Assembly: GCA_963681505.1 (NCBI GenBank)
Contig: OY811973.1
Location: forward strand, 12,321,983 to 12,385,982
Direction of reading: 5' to 3'
Source of the DNA: Eunapius fragilis
Taxonomy: Eukaryota; Porifera; Demospongiae; Spongillida; Spongillidae
Length of the DNA: 64,000 bases
Notes under the pieces: generated by a model
The model's input: only the letters and a program-made list of their open reading frames with translations
Told to the model about the DNA's origin: nothing
Databases searched by the model: none
Translations under genes and position numbers: made by a program
Part shown: positions 43,471 through 53,409 of the stretch, one piece after another
Layout of the letters: every line of letters begins with the position of its first letter
Numbering within the stretch: the first letter of the stretch is position 1

Positions 43471-46400
43471 CTGAAGATAAATGCCACAAGAAGATGTCAT
43501 GCTGACCATATATATGTATGTATGGTACTGGCTATCAGGTTTTATGCATGTATAAATACATACCAAAGCATAAGAGGTTTGCAAAAATTTTGTAGCTGTT
43601 AAGTAAAACCCATTTATGTTAATGATGGCATTGATTTTTGCATGCATGAAGCAGAGTATGTTTAGAACAACTTGGAAATAAAAGTAATTTGCTTGACGTT
43701 GTAGAAGAACAATCCTTACTGATATGAATTATCAAGGGGTCAGTATTGTTGAGGATGGATTGTAGTAATGAGATGTAAAATTAGGTGGTTCTACATAAAT
43801 AACATGACCCAATGCACACTGGTACGAAATCATTTACTGATGCTCCCATACAGGTTATCCTCTGGGTGATTTACTAGCAATTAGTAAGGGGATGTACAAT
43901 CAACATGAATAAGCCCCCACCTCCAGTTAAATGGAATGGAAGTGTGCTGTAAGCTACCGCTAGAGAAGCCAACGAATGGCATGGCACTAATTATTATTTA
44001 ATCAGCTGAAAAACCTCCCCCCCTCCTCTTCCTCACCCTAATATCCCCAACCCCAATTCCATTACAATGTACAATGAACACACCCATGGAATAGTATGGC
44101 TACAAGTTGATGGTGCTAAAACAATGCTCATAACACAGCATACAAACAATCGGATTGATGATGTTTGTGCTTTGTGCAATGCTTGTGAGGGTGAGGTGGG
44201 TGCAGTTAAACTACCATCATGTACATGTTTTATATGCTTAATTTGGGTGTCTGAAGGTGTAGCGGACCGCACGTATTGGATAACAACACTCATGCAAAAA
44301 GCTTCTTCTCTTTAATTAACATTGGGTCCATGAAAATAGAATACTTTTTTTTGTCGAACCCAACTTTGGGAAAATTAGCAATTGCCGATAGAAGTATATT
44401 TATACAATGATGAGGCCACAACATAAATTGTTTTCAGTTGGCTTTTTCATGTACTAAACTCCAGCAAAACCCCCATGCAGCTGTTATTTTTCTTGTGCAC
44501 CAGATGGAACAAGTGATTGTAATTGATTTCAGCTTGGGGACTAGCAGGTTTGGGTTCGTGACTATTGTAGCATGCGAAGACTTTCACATAGTTTAGACGA
44601 GAGGCTATGAATCGGATAGACGTCTTTAATGGCTCACCCTTATGATACTTCCAGGACAAGCAAAAGAAAAGTAACGCTCGCATTGATATGGCAATTATAA
44701 ATTCTGTGCCTAATAACTTTATGATGGATAGTCCAATTTTGGATGCATAAGGACCATTTGATAGAAGATCTTTGGAGTTCACGGAAAATGAAAACCTACC
44801 CTAAAGGGTGATTTGTCCCATATATAGATACATTGCAAATTGGGGAGTGGGAGTAGGGAGAAAGAAAATCATGTAGGATAATTGCTAACCCATTTTCAAA
44901 ACTGAACTCCTGTTCTAATTACTTGTTCAATCCATTTTTACACCAAAGCCAGTCCTCTAAACACAGCACAAGTGGACCCTCTATAACTTTGGAGCACACA
45001 ACATGCCACAGCTTCCTCCTGCGTGACCTTCTTGAGTAGGAAGGCATTTTGGCAATTACACGATTTCATATGTCATTGCTCTAGCACAATAAATTTAAAT
45101 GACTGATGGTGCCATAGTGCTAGTGATCTACTTCTCAACACACACACAGACACACCTAAAAATGTAATAATGGCCTGTGTATGAGACTACTTCAACTCAA
45201 ACATTTCTTATGCATTGGCTGTTTCGTCCCAACTGACCATCATGTTATGTGGTTGGAGTTCTAACCTGAGTATGAAGATGAATTTGAGCTTGATTTTGAT
45301 TGACCTACAATTGGGAAGAGAATGTATCCATAGTAAACAACTTAAGTATTTATCTGTCGTCTCATACCACAACTGTACATGTACCGATTTGTAGGACCAT
45401 ACGATAGTATTGTACGTAAAATATACAAATGCATGCTATCAAGCTACAGAACTTTGATGTATGATCCATCAATCCACACCAAATCTATATCATAATAGGT
45501 CACTGGATGACAGATGATGGGTGCACTGCTACCTTGAACTGGACCACTTTCCGGTCCCTCTCCTCCATCATTGACTGATGAAATAGTCAGAGTGTAGTCA
45601 CTTCCTGTTGTTTTCACATGTTGGCTATATGTGCAGCTCAAACCAATGCAGGAGCAGTGGACTGGTACATCTGATGTGAAGGTGGCCATCTCTGATACAG
45701 ACTTGATGATATATTGTGATACATTGCCTCCCTATATGGCAAATCATCAGTATTCAAAACTTTAAGACAGGACTCTTAACACTAACAACATGAATCCAGG
45801 AAATATTTAGTACACTTGCTGATTCATTGACGAATAATTGAAGGACCCTGATGGTGGATGTGGGTGGAGCATCTGGTACTGAAATAAAGTGAAACTTGAT
45901 TAATTTAGCTCATCAGAATGAGGACAATGTACAGTGGGTGCATTACAAAGCATTATGCATAAATCAGCTTTTCTATCTAATATAGTTCATCTTTATCAGA
46001 TAATTCGATTAAAAGGTGTTGATATGCATTTTAAAGCTTGCCACATTAGTGTGGCCATTTTATCCAATACGTAACTGCTTAATGACATTTATTCCAGGAA
46101 CAAATTACCTCACAGGGATGGTCAGACCATGCAGGAAACCTTTAATTGCCTTACATGTCCAATATGATGTACTTTTCTCTGAATATTCTCCACATCTATT
46201 AATAGCTCTTGCACTTATGGGATATAGTGTGTTGCTGACCAATCCATAAAATGTACCATTCTTAGAAGCAGACATCACTTTTCCATTTATCTCCATGGTG
46301 ACATTACAATAAATGACATCATCTCCAAAAGAGCAGTTCAGGTGTAGTTCATTTAGCTTAGCAACCACTGCTAAGGTTGGGACAAGGGGAGCAGCTGGAA

Positions 46401-47515
46401 GACATAGAATGGAAAGGTTAACAAATACAACATTGTATGCATAATGAGCATCGATCAACACATGTGGTGATAGAAATCACAATGGATGGTTTCTCACTCA
46501 TACAATTGTGTGTAGCAATGCCCACAATTGCATGCATTAGTAGCATGGGCTCCACCACTGTTCAATCTAGTTGCAAATCATTATCTAACACAAAATACAA
46601 ATCATCCTTGTATTTAAAGGTTTGTTTGTTTTCTGTTTAGTCTGAAATACAATGCACAGTATATGCATGAAATACAAACAGTACACTTCATATTGCACTA
46701 ACATGCATACATACATTGTGGCAACTCACCTAACACAAATATTGTGGCACTTCCAATGAAGTACTGAACAGTGGTATTACTACTGTCACATCTTATTGAA
46801 GATCCATTTAGTTCAGGTCTGATGTTCACTGAAAGAATTGATGTTGTACATCGAAGGTCACCAATAGGAGGAACATTGGATGCTTCAAATAATCCACATT
46901 GAGAGGATTGACTACCACAGTAATCTGTCTGCAACAGTTGTATATTACATTGTGGAACAGTCCAGCGTGTGAACTGGCCTGGAACATATATGTTGCACAA
47001 GTACTGCACAACAGTGTTCGTACATAATGGTACAGAACAGATCTGACCACCTGGACATGTCAGCTGAGCCACTGAAACTGAAATGATAACGTGCATCACA
47101 AAGTCATCTGACAGGGAATTATAAATGATGTAATGTTCTGAGTCTGCAAAACAGAGCTCATAGGACACAAGTCACACACACACACATACACTCTCTCACA
47201 CACACGCAAACAAGCACACATGTTTTTAGTTGCTGATCGTCCCAAAACCTAGCTGTTAACTTTTTCGTGGCCAAACTCTATTACAGTTGGAACTGAAGGT
47301 TCTCTGTTTGACCATCACTATATTTATGCATGTGCTATTCTATAGAACACTGCATGAGTGCATAAATTTCAGCCTATGAAGTACTCCAAAACCTGATTAA
47401 TTGTTACCAGCAAAGAAAATGCTTATTATGTAACAGAAATGTGACAAACAGCAAAACAAATGTGCAGCTTGAACTTACATTGCACCAATACTGTCACCAA
47501 CAAAATGTACACCAT
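43214..47515 (-). CDS. Complete Ig-like/FN3/FN3 transmembrane receptor (gene span, six exons)
   Basis: A minus-strand type I membrane protein, about 390 aa. Exons: 47515-47479, 47077-46730, 46394-46155, 45878-45787, 45731-45533, 43470-43214; the summed length of 1173 bp is 391 codons including the stop. Layout: signal peptide (1-16, MVYILLVTVLVQFSVA), Ig-like domain (about 17-128), two FN3 domains (about 129-208 and 209-305), membrane span (309-336), cytoplasmic tail (337-390). The function is inferred as cell-surface recognition or adhesion with intracellular signalling through tail tyrosines (YDEV, NVAYGIA). The architecture resembles the exons at 12.9-14.1 kb, so the two are probably paralogues. 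No stop or frameshift was seen; it is the best candidate for an active gene in the window. Confidence 0.85.
43490..44454. other. Large last intron of the Ig/FN3 receptor
   Basis: The intron between 43470 and 45533 is 2062 bp. Apart from the family C MITE at its centre, no exon was seen. An 86-codon minus frame at 44033-44290 has no domain or splice support. Confidence 0.5.
44455..44822. mobile_element. MITE family C, second copy (longer, diverged)
   Basis: The segment 44650-44820 (aggacaagcaaaag, tttatgatggatagtccaat, aaggacca-ttgatagaag, ctttggagttcacggaaaa, aagggtgatttgtcccatat) matches 35578-35753 closely. A weak left end (ctccagcaaaacccccatg) lies near 44460. It is inserted in the last intron of the Ig/FN3 receptor. 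Confidence 0.65.
45533..45731 (-). CDS. FN3 domain 2, second-half exon
   Basis: A phase 0 to 1 exon of 199 bp reads VSQYIIKSVSEMATF, SCTYSQHVKTTGSDYTLTIS and SVNDGGEGPESGPVQ. It completes the FN3 fold opened in exon 45787-45878. The acceptor is tgccatatag and the donor is G|gtagca. Confidence 0.85.
45787..45878 (-). CDS. FN3 domain 2, first-half exon
   Basis: A phase 1 to 0 exon of about 92 bp reads PDAPPTSTIRVLQLFVNESA then SVLNISWIHV. The donor is either gttagt (end 45787) or gttgtt three bases earlier (end 45790); gttagt is the better site. The following intron is 55 bp. The split position is the same as in the FN3 pair at 1-146/468-535. Confidence 0.82.
46155..46394 (-). CDS. FN3-like domain 1 exon
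   Basis: A symmetric phase 1-1 exon of 240 bp (acceptor tgtcttccag, donor T|gtaagg) reads APLVPTLAVVAKLNELHLNC, VTMEINGK, GLVSNTLYPISARAINRCGE and YWT. The strand pattern and the LxxxxxYxxxxxAxN segment fit an FN3 domain with extra cysteines. Confidence 0.8.
46730..47077 (-). CDS. Sponge-type Ig-like domain exon
   Basis: A phase 1-1 exon of 348 bp starts TT TCA GTG GCT and joins the signal-peptide exon to give FSVAQLTCPGGQ. It continues VVQYLCNIYVPG, FTRWTVPQC, LRCTTSILSVNIRPELNGSS, IRCDSS and IGSATIFVLG before the donor G|gtgagt. Cys, Trp and Cys positions fit a V-like Ig fold. It is paralogous to exon 13727-14128. Confidence 0.88.
47479..47515 (-). CDS. Signal-peptide exon (exon 1)
   Basis: A 37 bp coding exon from ATG at 47515 encodes MVYILLVTVLVQ plus one base before T|gtaagttc. 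Joined in phase 1 to 47077 it completes a hydrophobic leader, MVYILLVTVLVQFSVA. The upstream in-frame context contains a stop (ATG TAG a few codons earlier in the neighbouring frame), and no competing start was seen. Confidence 0.75.
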
Positions 47516-47519
47516 CCCC

Positions 47520-48800
47520 TACATGAACAGGACTAATGATGAAAGTATTAACCTGTGGTAAGAACAACATCCTTCTAAGCAGGTTTTACTGACCATTATA
47601 GAAGCATACATATAAATATATAAGTATATGTATATGAGAGGAGTCAGAGAGGTGTATCCAATAGAAGAGAGAATAATAAGAGATTGGAAGTATTTGTATG
47701 GAATATGTATGAAAAATGAAACAAGGGAACTGAGATAAGTACTTTGGCCAGGCTTGTTCAGTTTCCTGTCCTTGAGAGATTATTAGTATTGTAAGTTTTC
47801 AACCAAGGACGACTAAGGGCGACACGGCGTATGGTTGATTTTGTTTTGCCCTTCATCTATTAAGTTCGCCACAAATAGGCCTCCTTGGGTAGTGAGGGAT
47901 TTGAGACCTAGACATATGTGAGGAGTCATGTTTCCAAGTGCATCTTAATTCCTGAAGTGGGACAGCTGGCGATATAGAATACACTGTATACATGTAGGAT
48001 GTGCAGTCATTCAATGCCTCCCGTACATGTAAGGGGGCGTCTCCAAACTATTTTGGAAAAGATAACATACGTTTCATTATAACCCCCTCCCCCCCTCATA
48101 ACGTCATTGATATGGAAGATTTTGAGAGTTGCAGTCATTCAATGCCTCTCCGAATCCACCCACCTGACCTCATTGTTTATTTATTTGCCGGACCAATGTA
48201 TTTTACCTTCCGACGCCCTTGGCCATAGCTTGCATGGTGGAAATTGGCATCGCTAAGTTACGGTTATAACACAAATCTACGCAAGAAAGAATGAGTTTCA
48301 AATCCCTACCTCTTCTACAGCCCCCTGAGAATCGCTGGAATTCAGCAAAACAAAACTTGTTTACCTATATCTATACTTGGTTAAATTATTGTAATAAATA
48401 CTATTGGAAAATTAATTGATAGATGCGCGTATTTCGGGTACACAATCGGCTATGACTTTTATGGCGTTCAGATCAGTGGTGACGTGTCCTGGGTACTGCA
48501 GTTTGGCCTTATATTTACCAAATGCTAGGCCTACTTCCTTTGACCCCACAAACGGGTCGGTTCTGTGGTGCGATATCTTTACTATTAACTGGGATAGGCG
48601 CTTTCCCTTTCGCTACATATATTTCCTGTCGGTTGAAAGGATTGAATTAGACAGGAAATAAGCTCCTGTCTAAATATGGCTTGGAATGGTGATTGGCTAG
48701 AAGGTGTTGCCACACGTGGCAGAGGGTTGATAAGGGAGTGAAGGGAGTTAGTGAGTCATTCTAGGCATTCGAACGCACGCTGTTACTGGCAGTTTCTAAA
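47520..48800. other. Intergenic, likely promoter side of the Ig/FN3 receptor
   Basis: No gene is supported. An 18 bp block, gcagtcattcaatgcctc, is repeated at 48003 and 48132. Frames at 48001-48228 and 48416-48658 show no domain. The minus-strand promoter of the receptor should lie at about 47.5-48 kb, but no core motif is distinctive. Confidence 0.4.
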
Positions 48801-48802
48801 GT

Positions 48803-49515
48803 ATGTCTGTACTGGGGGAGTCTTCGACCGCATCTACGGCGGAGGTCGATCCGTCGGTCAATCCTTTGGGGGCAATCCTGGCTGCCATAAACAGCTCGCA
48901 GCGCGGGAGACTCGTGAACTGCGTGCGGAGTTAAAGGCGGCGCGGGAAGAGGCGGCGGAAAAGGCGGACAGGAAGGCGGAGAGGCCCTACCATTACCAGC
49001 GGAAGGGGAATGAGGAGCAAGCCACATTTAATGACGGCTTGCGTGATCATTTGGGTGAGGCGGAGCTACAAATGTCGCGGGCGGCTAGGATACTGGAAGA
49101 AGGTCCTGCCAAGCTTGCCATGGAAAAGGCCAAGCAGAGCATACGTATGGGCAAGGAAGCTCTGGCCCATAGACAGAAGCTTATTAAGGTTGCGGACCGC
49201 TCGGAGCTTGGGTGGGCGGTGGTGGCGGAGTACGATGCGGATGCGCTTGCCGCAGATTCCGACGATGAGAAGAGGCTGGAGAGAGCCGAGAGGGTGGCCG
49301 AGCGCAAGGTGACCGCAAAGAAGAAGAAGACGGAGGGGTTAGAGAAGGCCCGGAAGGCGGCGCGGGAAGGTGTGAGGGACTGAGGGTACCGGCTCGGTGG
49401 GATAGCGTTGGAACACCGGCTCTAGCGAAGCCGTTGTTGTCCCGTCCGGGGGGTCCCGTGGTCTGTTACGGTTGCGGCGAAGTGGGCCATTTCTATGTGG
49501 AGCGTATGGCTGATC
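48803..49515 (+). pseudogene. Retroelement Gag-like ORF with zinc-knuckle remnant
   Basis: A start at 48803 gives MSVLGESSTASTAEVDPSVN PLGAILAAINSS. After a frameshift near 48900 the frame continues ELRAELKAAREEAAEK, YHYQRKGNEEQATFNDGLRD, ALAHRQKLIKVADRSELGWA, VAEYDADALAADSDDEKRLE and a Lys/Arg coiled coil to a stop at 49383. In another frame at about 49460 it reads VCYGCGEVGHF, a CCHC zinc knuckle lacking its last Cys. I associate the RKGNEEQ...ADRSELGW...DSDDEKR block with Gag-like proteins of tyrosine-recombinase (DIRS-like) retroelements, from memory; the clade is uncertain. No RT follows. Base composition is GC-richer than the surroundings, consistent with a recent insertion. Confidence 0.65.
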
Positions 49516-49599
49516 TGGTGTGCGAATGGATGCTGATACCAATGTAATAGTCAAGTCCCAGCAAAAAATCCGTACAATAACGTTTACGATCGTTTCACG

Positions 49600-50460
49600 A
49601 AAAATACATCGTGCTTTTAATTATTCTACGATGTTAAAATAATACACTATCGTTCAATTTCTTAGTCATGCCGTGTTTTTAATCACAATACGATGCTATC
49701 AAGGAATTTACACGGTGCATCGTCGATTAGATAATATACTATCGTTCAATTTCTTCATCATATCGTCTTATAAATCATCAATACGATGCTACCAAGGAAT
49801 TTACACGGTGCATCGTCGATTAGATAATATACTATCGTTCAATTTCTTCATCATATCGTTTTATTAATCATCAATACGATGCTACCAAGGAATTTACACG
49901 GTGCATCGTCGATTAGATAATATACTATCGTTCAATTTCTTCATCATATCGTCTTATAAATCATCAATACGATGCTACCAAGGAATTTACACGGTGCATC
50001 GTAGATTAGATTATATACTATCGTTCAATTTCTTAATCATGTCGTTTTATGAATCACCAATACGATGCTACCAAGGAATATACACGGTGCATCGCCGATT
50101 TGATAATTGACTATCGTTCAATTTCTTAGTCATGTCGTGTTTAAATCACAATACGATGCTACCAAGGAATTCACATGGTGAATCGTCGATTAGATAATAT
50201 ACTATCGTTCAATATCTTAATCATGTCGTTTTTCAAATCACAATACGATGCTATACCAAGGAATTCACACGGTGCATCGTCGATTAGATAATATATACTA
50301 TCGTTCAATAACCTTAGCAATTTAGCAATGGATTTAACAGTGTGTATCGTCAATAAATCAGATAATGTACTATCGTTCAATTTCTTAATCGCATAAATCA
50401 CGATGAAATGATTTAACACGGTGTACGTCGATTAGATAATATACTACCCGGCGTTCAATT
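49600..50460. repeat. 93 bp satellite array
   Basis: Tandem units of 93 bp start (caatacgatgct) at 49686, 49779, 49872, 49965 and 50058; later units at 50149 and 50241 are 91-92 bp, then decay to about 50460. Each unit holds aatttacacggtgcatcgtc gattagataatatactatcg ttcaatttctt. ATCG/CGAT steps are frequent. The array directly follows the Gag-like remnant and may have grown from that element's 3' region (inference). The repeated ORFs (YQGIYTVHRRLDNILSF) are not genes. Confidence 0.93.
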
Positions 50461-50926
50461 TCTTATTTTTATGTACACTATCGTACAATGTACTAACTAA
50501 GAAATATAATTATATTCGTACATGCATGGATACGGCGCGGGTATGTGTTCAGTCATGTGTATGTGCTTATAAATTCTATAACGATAACGCCAGTGTAACA
50601 ATATTAGAGAGATATGTGTCCCGGATGTGTGAGTACTAGTCATTATCCGGCCTCAACTTTGAAACAATGTAGTTTTAAGCAGCACTGTAGATGCTAACAA
50701 AGGAGTTGTACTGGAAAGGAATCGTGTTACCATTGCTATCAGGAGCCTTCAGTGCACTATAAGCCTGATCATGAGCCACTTCACTGTAACCACAATTGTC
50801 ATTAATTTCGACAGCACACAGAATTCAAGACTTTCCAGCTAAATTACTTCGCACATAATAGCATCGCGGCACGTTTTCTGGCTGGGCTTTGAAAGATACT
50901 GTCACATCTTCATAACCTCAAGAGCT
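50461..50926. other. Unassigned stretch
   Basis: Unique sequence without coding or repeat signal that I can identify. Confidence 0.4.
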
Positions 50927-51077
50927 CACAGGGAAGAAACGCGTGGAATCAAGTTCTGATTTTACTGAGGATTTATTACCGCGATCTTACATAGAGAATC
51001 TGACGCGTGAGATTTGTGTATGATTCTCTGTAATCACACAATGTTTCCTAAATGATTCCACGCGTTTTTTCCCTGTG
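50927..51077. mobile_element. 151 bp MITE with CACAGGGAAGAAACGCG ends
   Basis: Terminal inverted repeats of about 25 bp: cacagggaagaaacgcgtgg aatca and tgattccacgcg-ttttttccctgtg, with one mismatch. The interior also contains attctctgtaatcacac and related halves. No clear target duplication. CACAG ends could indicate a CACTA-type MITE, but this is weak. Confidence 0.8.
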
Positions 51078-51174
51078 GAGATGTGCACACTAAGACACGT
51101 TCTTCGAGGGGAAAGGAAAAAAATAACAAACGTATTTTTAACAGTAATAGTGCGATTTTATTTTAAAGTTTCAC

Positions 51175-51290
51175 CATCGAACCGCACTCGATACCTACTG
51201 CTTACAGGTCTCTCATACTATAGCATAAAGCCCACTGTCAATTCCGTACTCATATGAATTTGAACCCATGATTATATACGGGGGTAGCGG
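51175..51290 (-). repeat. Diverged tRNA-derived SINE-like copy
   Basis: The plus-strand order atcgaaccgcactcgata...cccactgtcaattc...tgaacccatgattatatac parallels the better copies at 51600-51740 and 52235-52370. On the minus strand it carries a B-box-like GCGGTTCGATGG. It is likely an older copy of the same repeat. Confidence 0.45.
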
Positions 51291-51599
51291 TAAGTATCAA
51301 ACTATGTGAGTTACGTATGCCTTCATGTGATATTAGCGAATTAAGTTATAATTAGGTACTGCAGCATGTTTCCTAGCTGGTTCATGTTCAGCAGCTAAGG
51401 CTATATACTGCCCCAGGGGTACAAGATTGGTTTTCCACTGTAGCATGGATCAATATCTTCACTTGAACTAAGAGATAAATGAAAGATGCCCCTCGAATGG
51501 AAGAGGATTTTAAAAAATAAAAAGTTAGTTCATAGTACGAAATAGCACGATTTAGTACGATTTAGAACGATTACAACGCGTAACGCGTTGTAAGATGAC

Positions 51600-51745
51600 A
51601 AAGCAAAAATTCCCTTTCCGGGAATCGAACTCGATAGCTATAACTTTATAACCTTACATCCTACGTTATACGCCACTGTCACTTTTAATCATACAATGTC
51701 GAATCCGTGATTTATACAACACCCTCACATGTACAGCATCGCACC
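51600..51745 (-). repeat. tRNA-derived SINE-like block (unit 1)
   Basis: The minus strand reads GTGGCGTATAACGTAGG (A-box-like), then 35 bp later CGAGTTCGATTCCCGG, a good RNA polymerase III B box that would form a T-arm. The anticodon arm does not fold properly and no acceptor stem pairs, so it is not a functional tRNA gene. Confidence 0.55.
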
Positions 51746-52234
51746 AAATGAAATTTATACAACAAGCATGGTACAGACAAGAACGTTTTATGCATGCCAG
51801 TACACTCTCCCTCAGTTTAGCGGTGTGCACAAAGAGTGCCACTATATCTGAAAAATAATGCACTGTACAACTCTTGATTAGACACTTAATAAATAAATTA
51901 AACGTGTGCATACATGTAGTAACAAGTGTTCTTGCCCAAGATAAGGGAATGAAAATAGGCAGTAGCTTCATATAGTAGCCACCATGTGCCAAGTGCAATA
52001 ACTTGATTAGCTCATGCCAGTTCTAAAATGCTTCAGGTGTGTGTGTGTGCATGTGCGTGTGTGTGTGTGCGCGCGCGCGTGTGTATGGATCAATATCTTA
52101 AGAGATGAGGGTCGCTAAAAGAAAGATGCCCCTCGAATGGAAGAGGATTTTTTAAAAATAAAAAACATAGTACGAAATAGCACGATTTAGTACGATTTAG
52201 TACGATTATAATGCGTTATAAGATGACAAAGCAA

Positions 52235-52375
52235 AAATTCCGGTCCTTTTCCAGGAATCGAACTCGATAGATATAACTTTCAAACCTTACATCCTACCAC
52301 ATAGGCCACTGTTATTTCTACTCGTACAAATGTCGAATCCATGATTTATACAACATCCTCACATGTACAGCATCG
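52235..52375 (-). repeat. tRNA-derived SINE-like block (unit 2)
   Basis: Counterpart of 51600-51745 in the duplicated segment: A-box-like GTGGCCTATGTGGTAGG and B box GAGTTCGATTCCTGG on the minus strand. The A box is closer to consensus here than in unit 1. Confidence 0.55.
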
Positions 52376-52674
52376 CACAAATAAATCTGAAATTTATACC
52401 ACAAGCATGGTACAGACAAGAACGTTTTATGCATGCCAGTACACTCTCCCTCAGTTTAACGGTGTGCACAAAGAGTGCCACTATATCTGAAAAATAATGC
52501 ACTGTACAACTCTTGATTATCCACTTAATAAATAAATTAAACATGTGCATACATGTAGTAACAAGTGTTCTTGCCCAAGATAAGGGAATGAAATAGACAG
52601 TAGCTTCATATAGTAGCCACCATGTGCCAAGTGCAATAACTTGATTTGCTCATGCCAGTTCCTAAAATGCTTCA

Positions 52675-52680
52675 GGTGTG

Positions 52681-52730
<50 letters not shown>

Positions 52731-52767
52731 TGTGTGCATGTGTGTGTGTGTGTGTGTGCATGTGTGT

Positions 52768-52806
<39 letters not shown>

Positions 52807-52832
52807 TGTGTGTGTGTGTGTGTGTCGTGTTC
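52675..52832. repeat. GT microsatellite
   Basis: About 155 bp of GT repeat with a few atgt and gcat interruptions, at the end of the duplicated unit. A shorter related tract sits at 52036-52084 at the end of unit 1. Confidence 0.97.
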
Positions 52833-52839
52833 AGGTTTG

Positions 52840-53405
52840 CAAGCTCCAGTATGAAGGCATTGGCCATCTTCAGGTAAATGCAATACCTAGACAGAGTACA
52901 GCAAGTACAAAAAGAATTGCCAGGAGTCATACAGAGACAGGGGAATGTTACCACCCTGTGCCACCAAAGGTTTCAAAAGGTTCAATCACTTACCAATCCA
53001 ATCACAAATACCTCTGTTACACACAAGACCTCAGCCGTTGGGAGAATTGTCAAACGTCATTATGGCATCTGGTCGAGTGGGTTATAAACTGTTTCTGATA
53101 ATGTAACAATCCAAGTGCTCATCCTTTTCAGAGTGAAACTGATGAAAAACCCCAAACACCACCTGCATAACACATAGACACACATGTCACACACAACCAT
53201 TTGTACATCTTTACAGATACACTCACCGTCACAGGGAACTAGAAGCCTGTCCAGGACGTCTTGTCAATCACTTCGGTGGGAAGTTTCTGTCAACACTAAC
53301 AATATGAGTCACAATAAGTGTGAGACATGTCAGCATAGATTATTATATTAGATTTGCAAGCTAATGTTACAATCTAGATAGGAAAATGCAGAAGCATAAA
53401 CACCT
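52840..53405. other. Unassigned stretch
   Basis: Open frames (up to 70 codons outside the GT repeat) show no recognisable domain. Nothing else noted. Confidence 0.4.
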
Positions 53406-53409
53406 TGAC

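Larger units (their letters stand above)
51444..52690. repeat. Tandem segmental duplication, two units of about 0.6 kb
   Basis: Unit 1 (about 51444-52080) and unit 2 (about 52083-52690) share, in order, atggatcaatatctt, gaaagatgcccctcgaatgg aagaggatttt, catagtacgaaatagcacga, a tRNA-like block, ttatacaacaycctcacatg tacagcatcgcac, and atgccagt...gcttcaggtgtgtgtg. Both end in a GT repeat. Parts such as the cattacatgt...cttgcccaagataagggaat section are almost identical, so the duplication is fairly recent. Confidence 0.92.

Noticed and set aside
51600..51680. Functional tRNA gene in the duplicated segment
   Set aside because: A and B boxes are recognisable, but the anticodon arm does not fold into a 5 bp stem with a 7-base loop.
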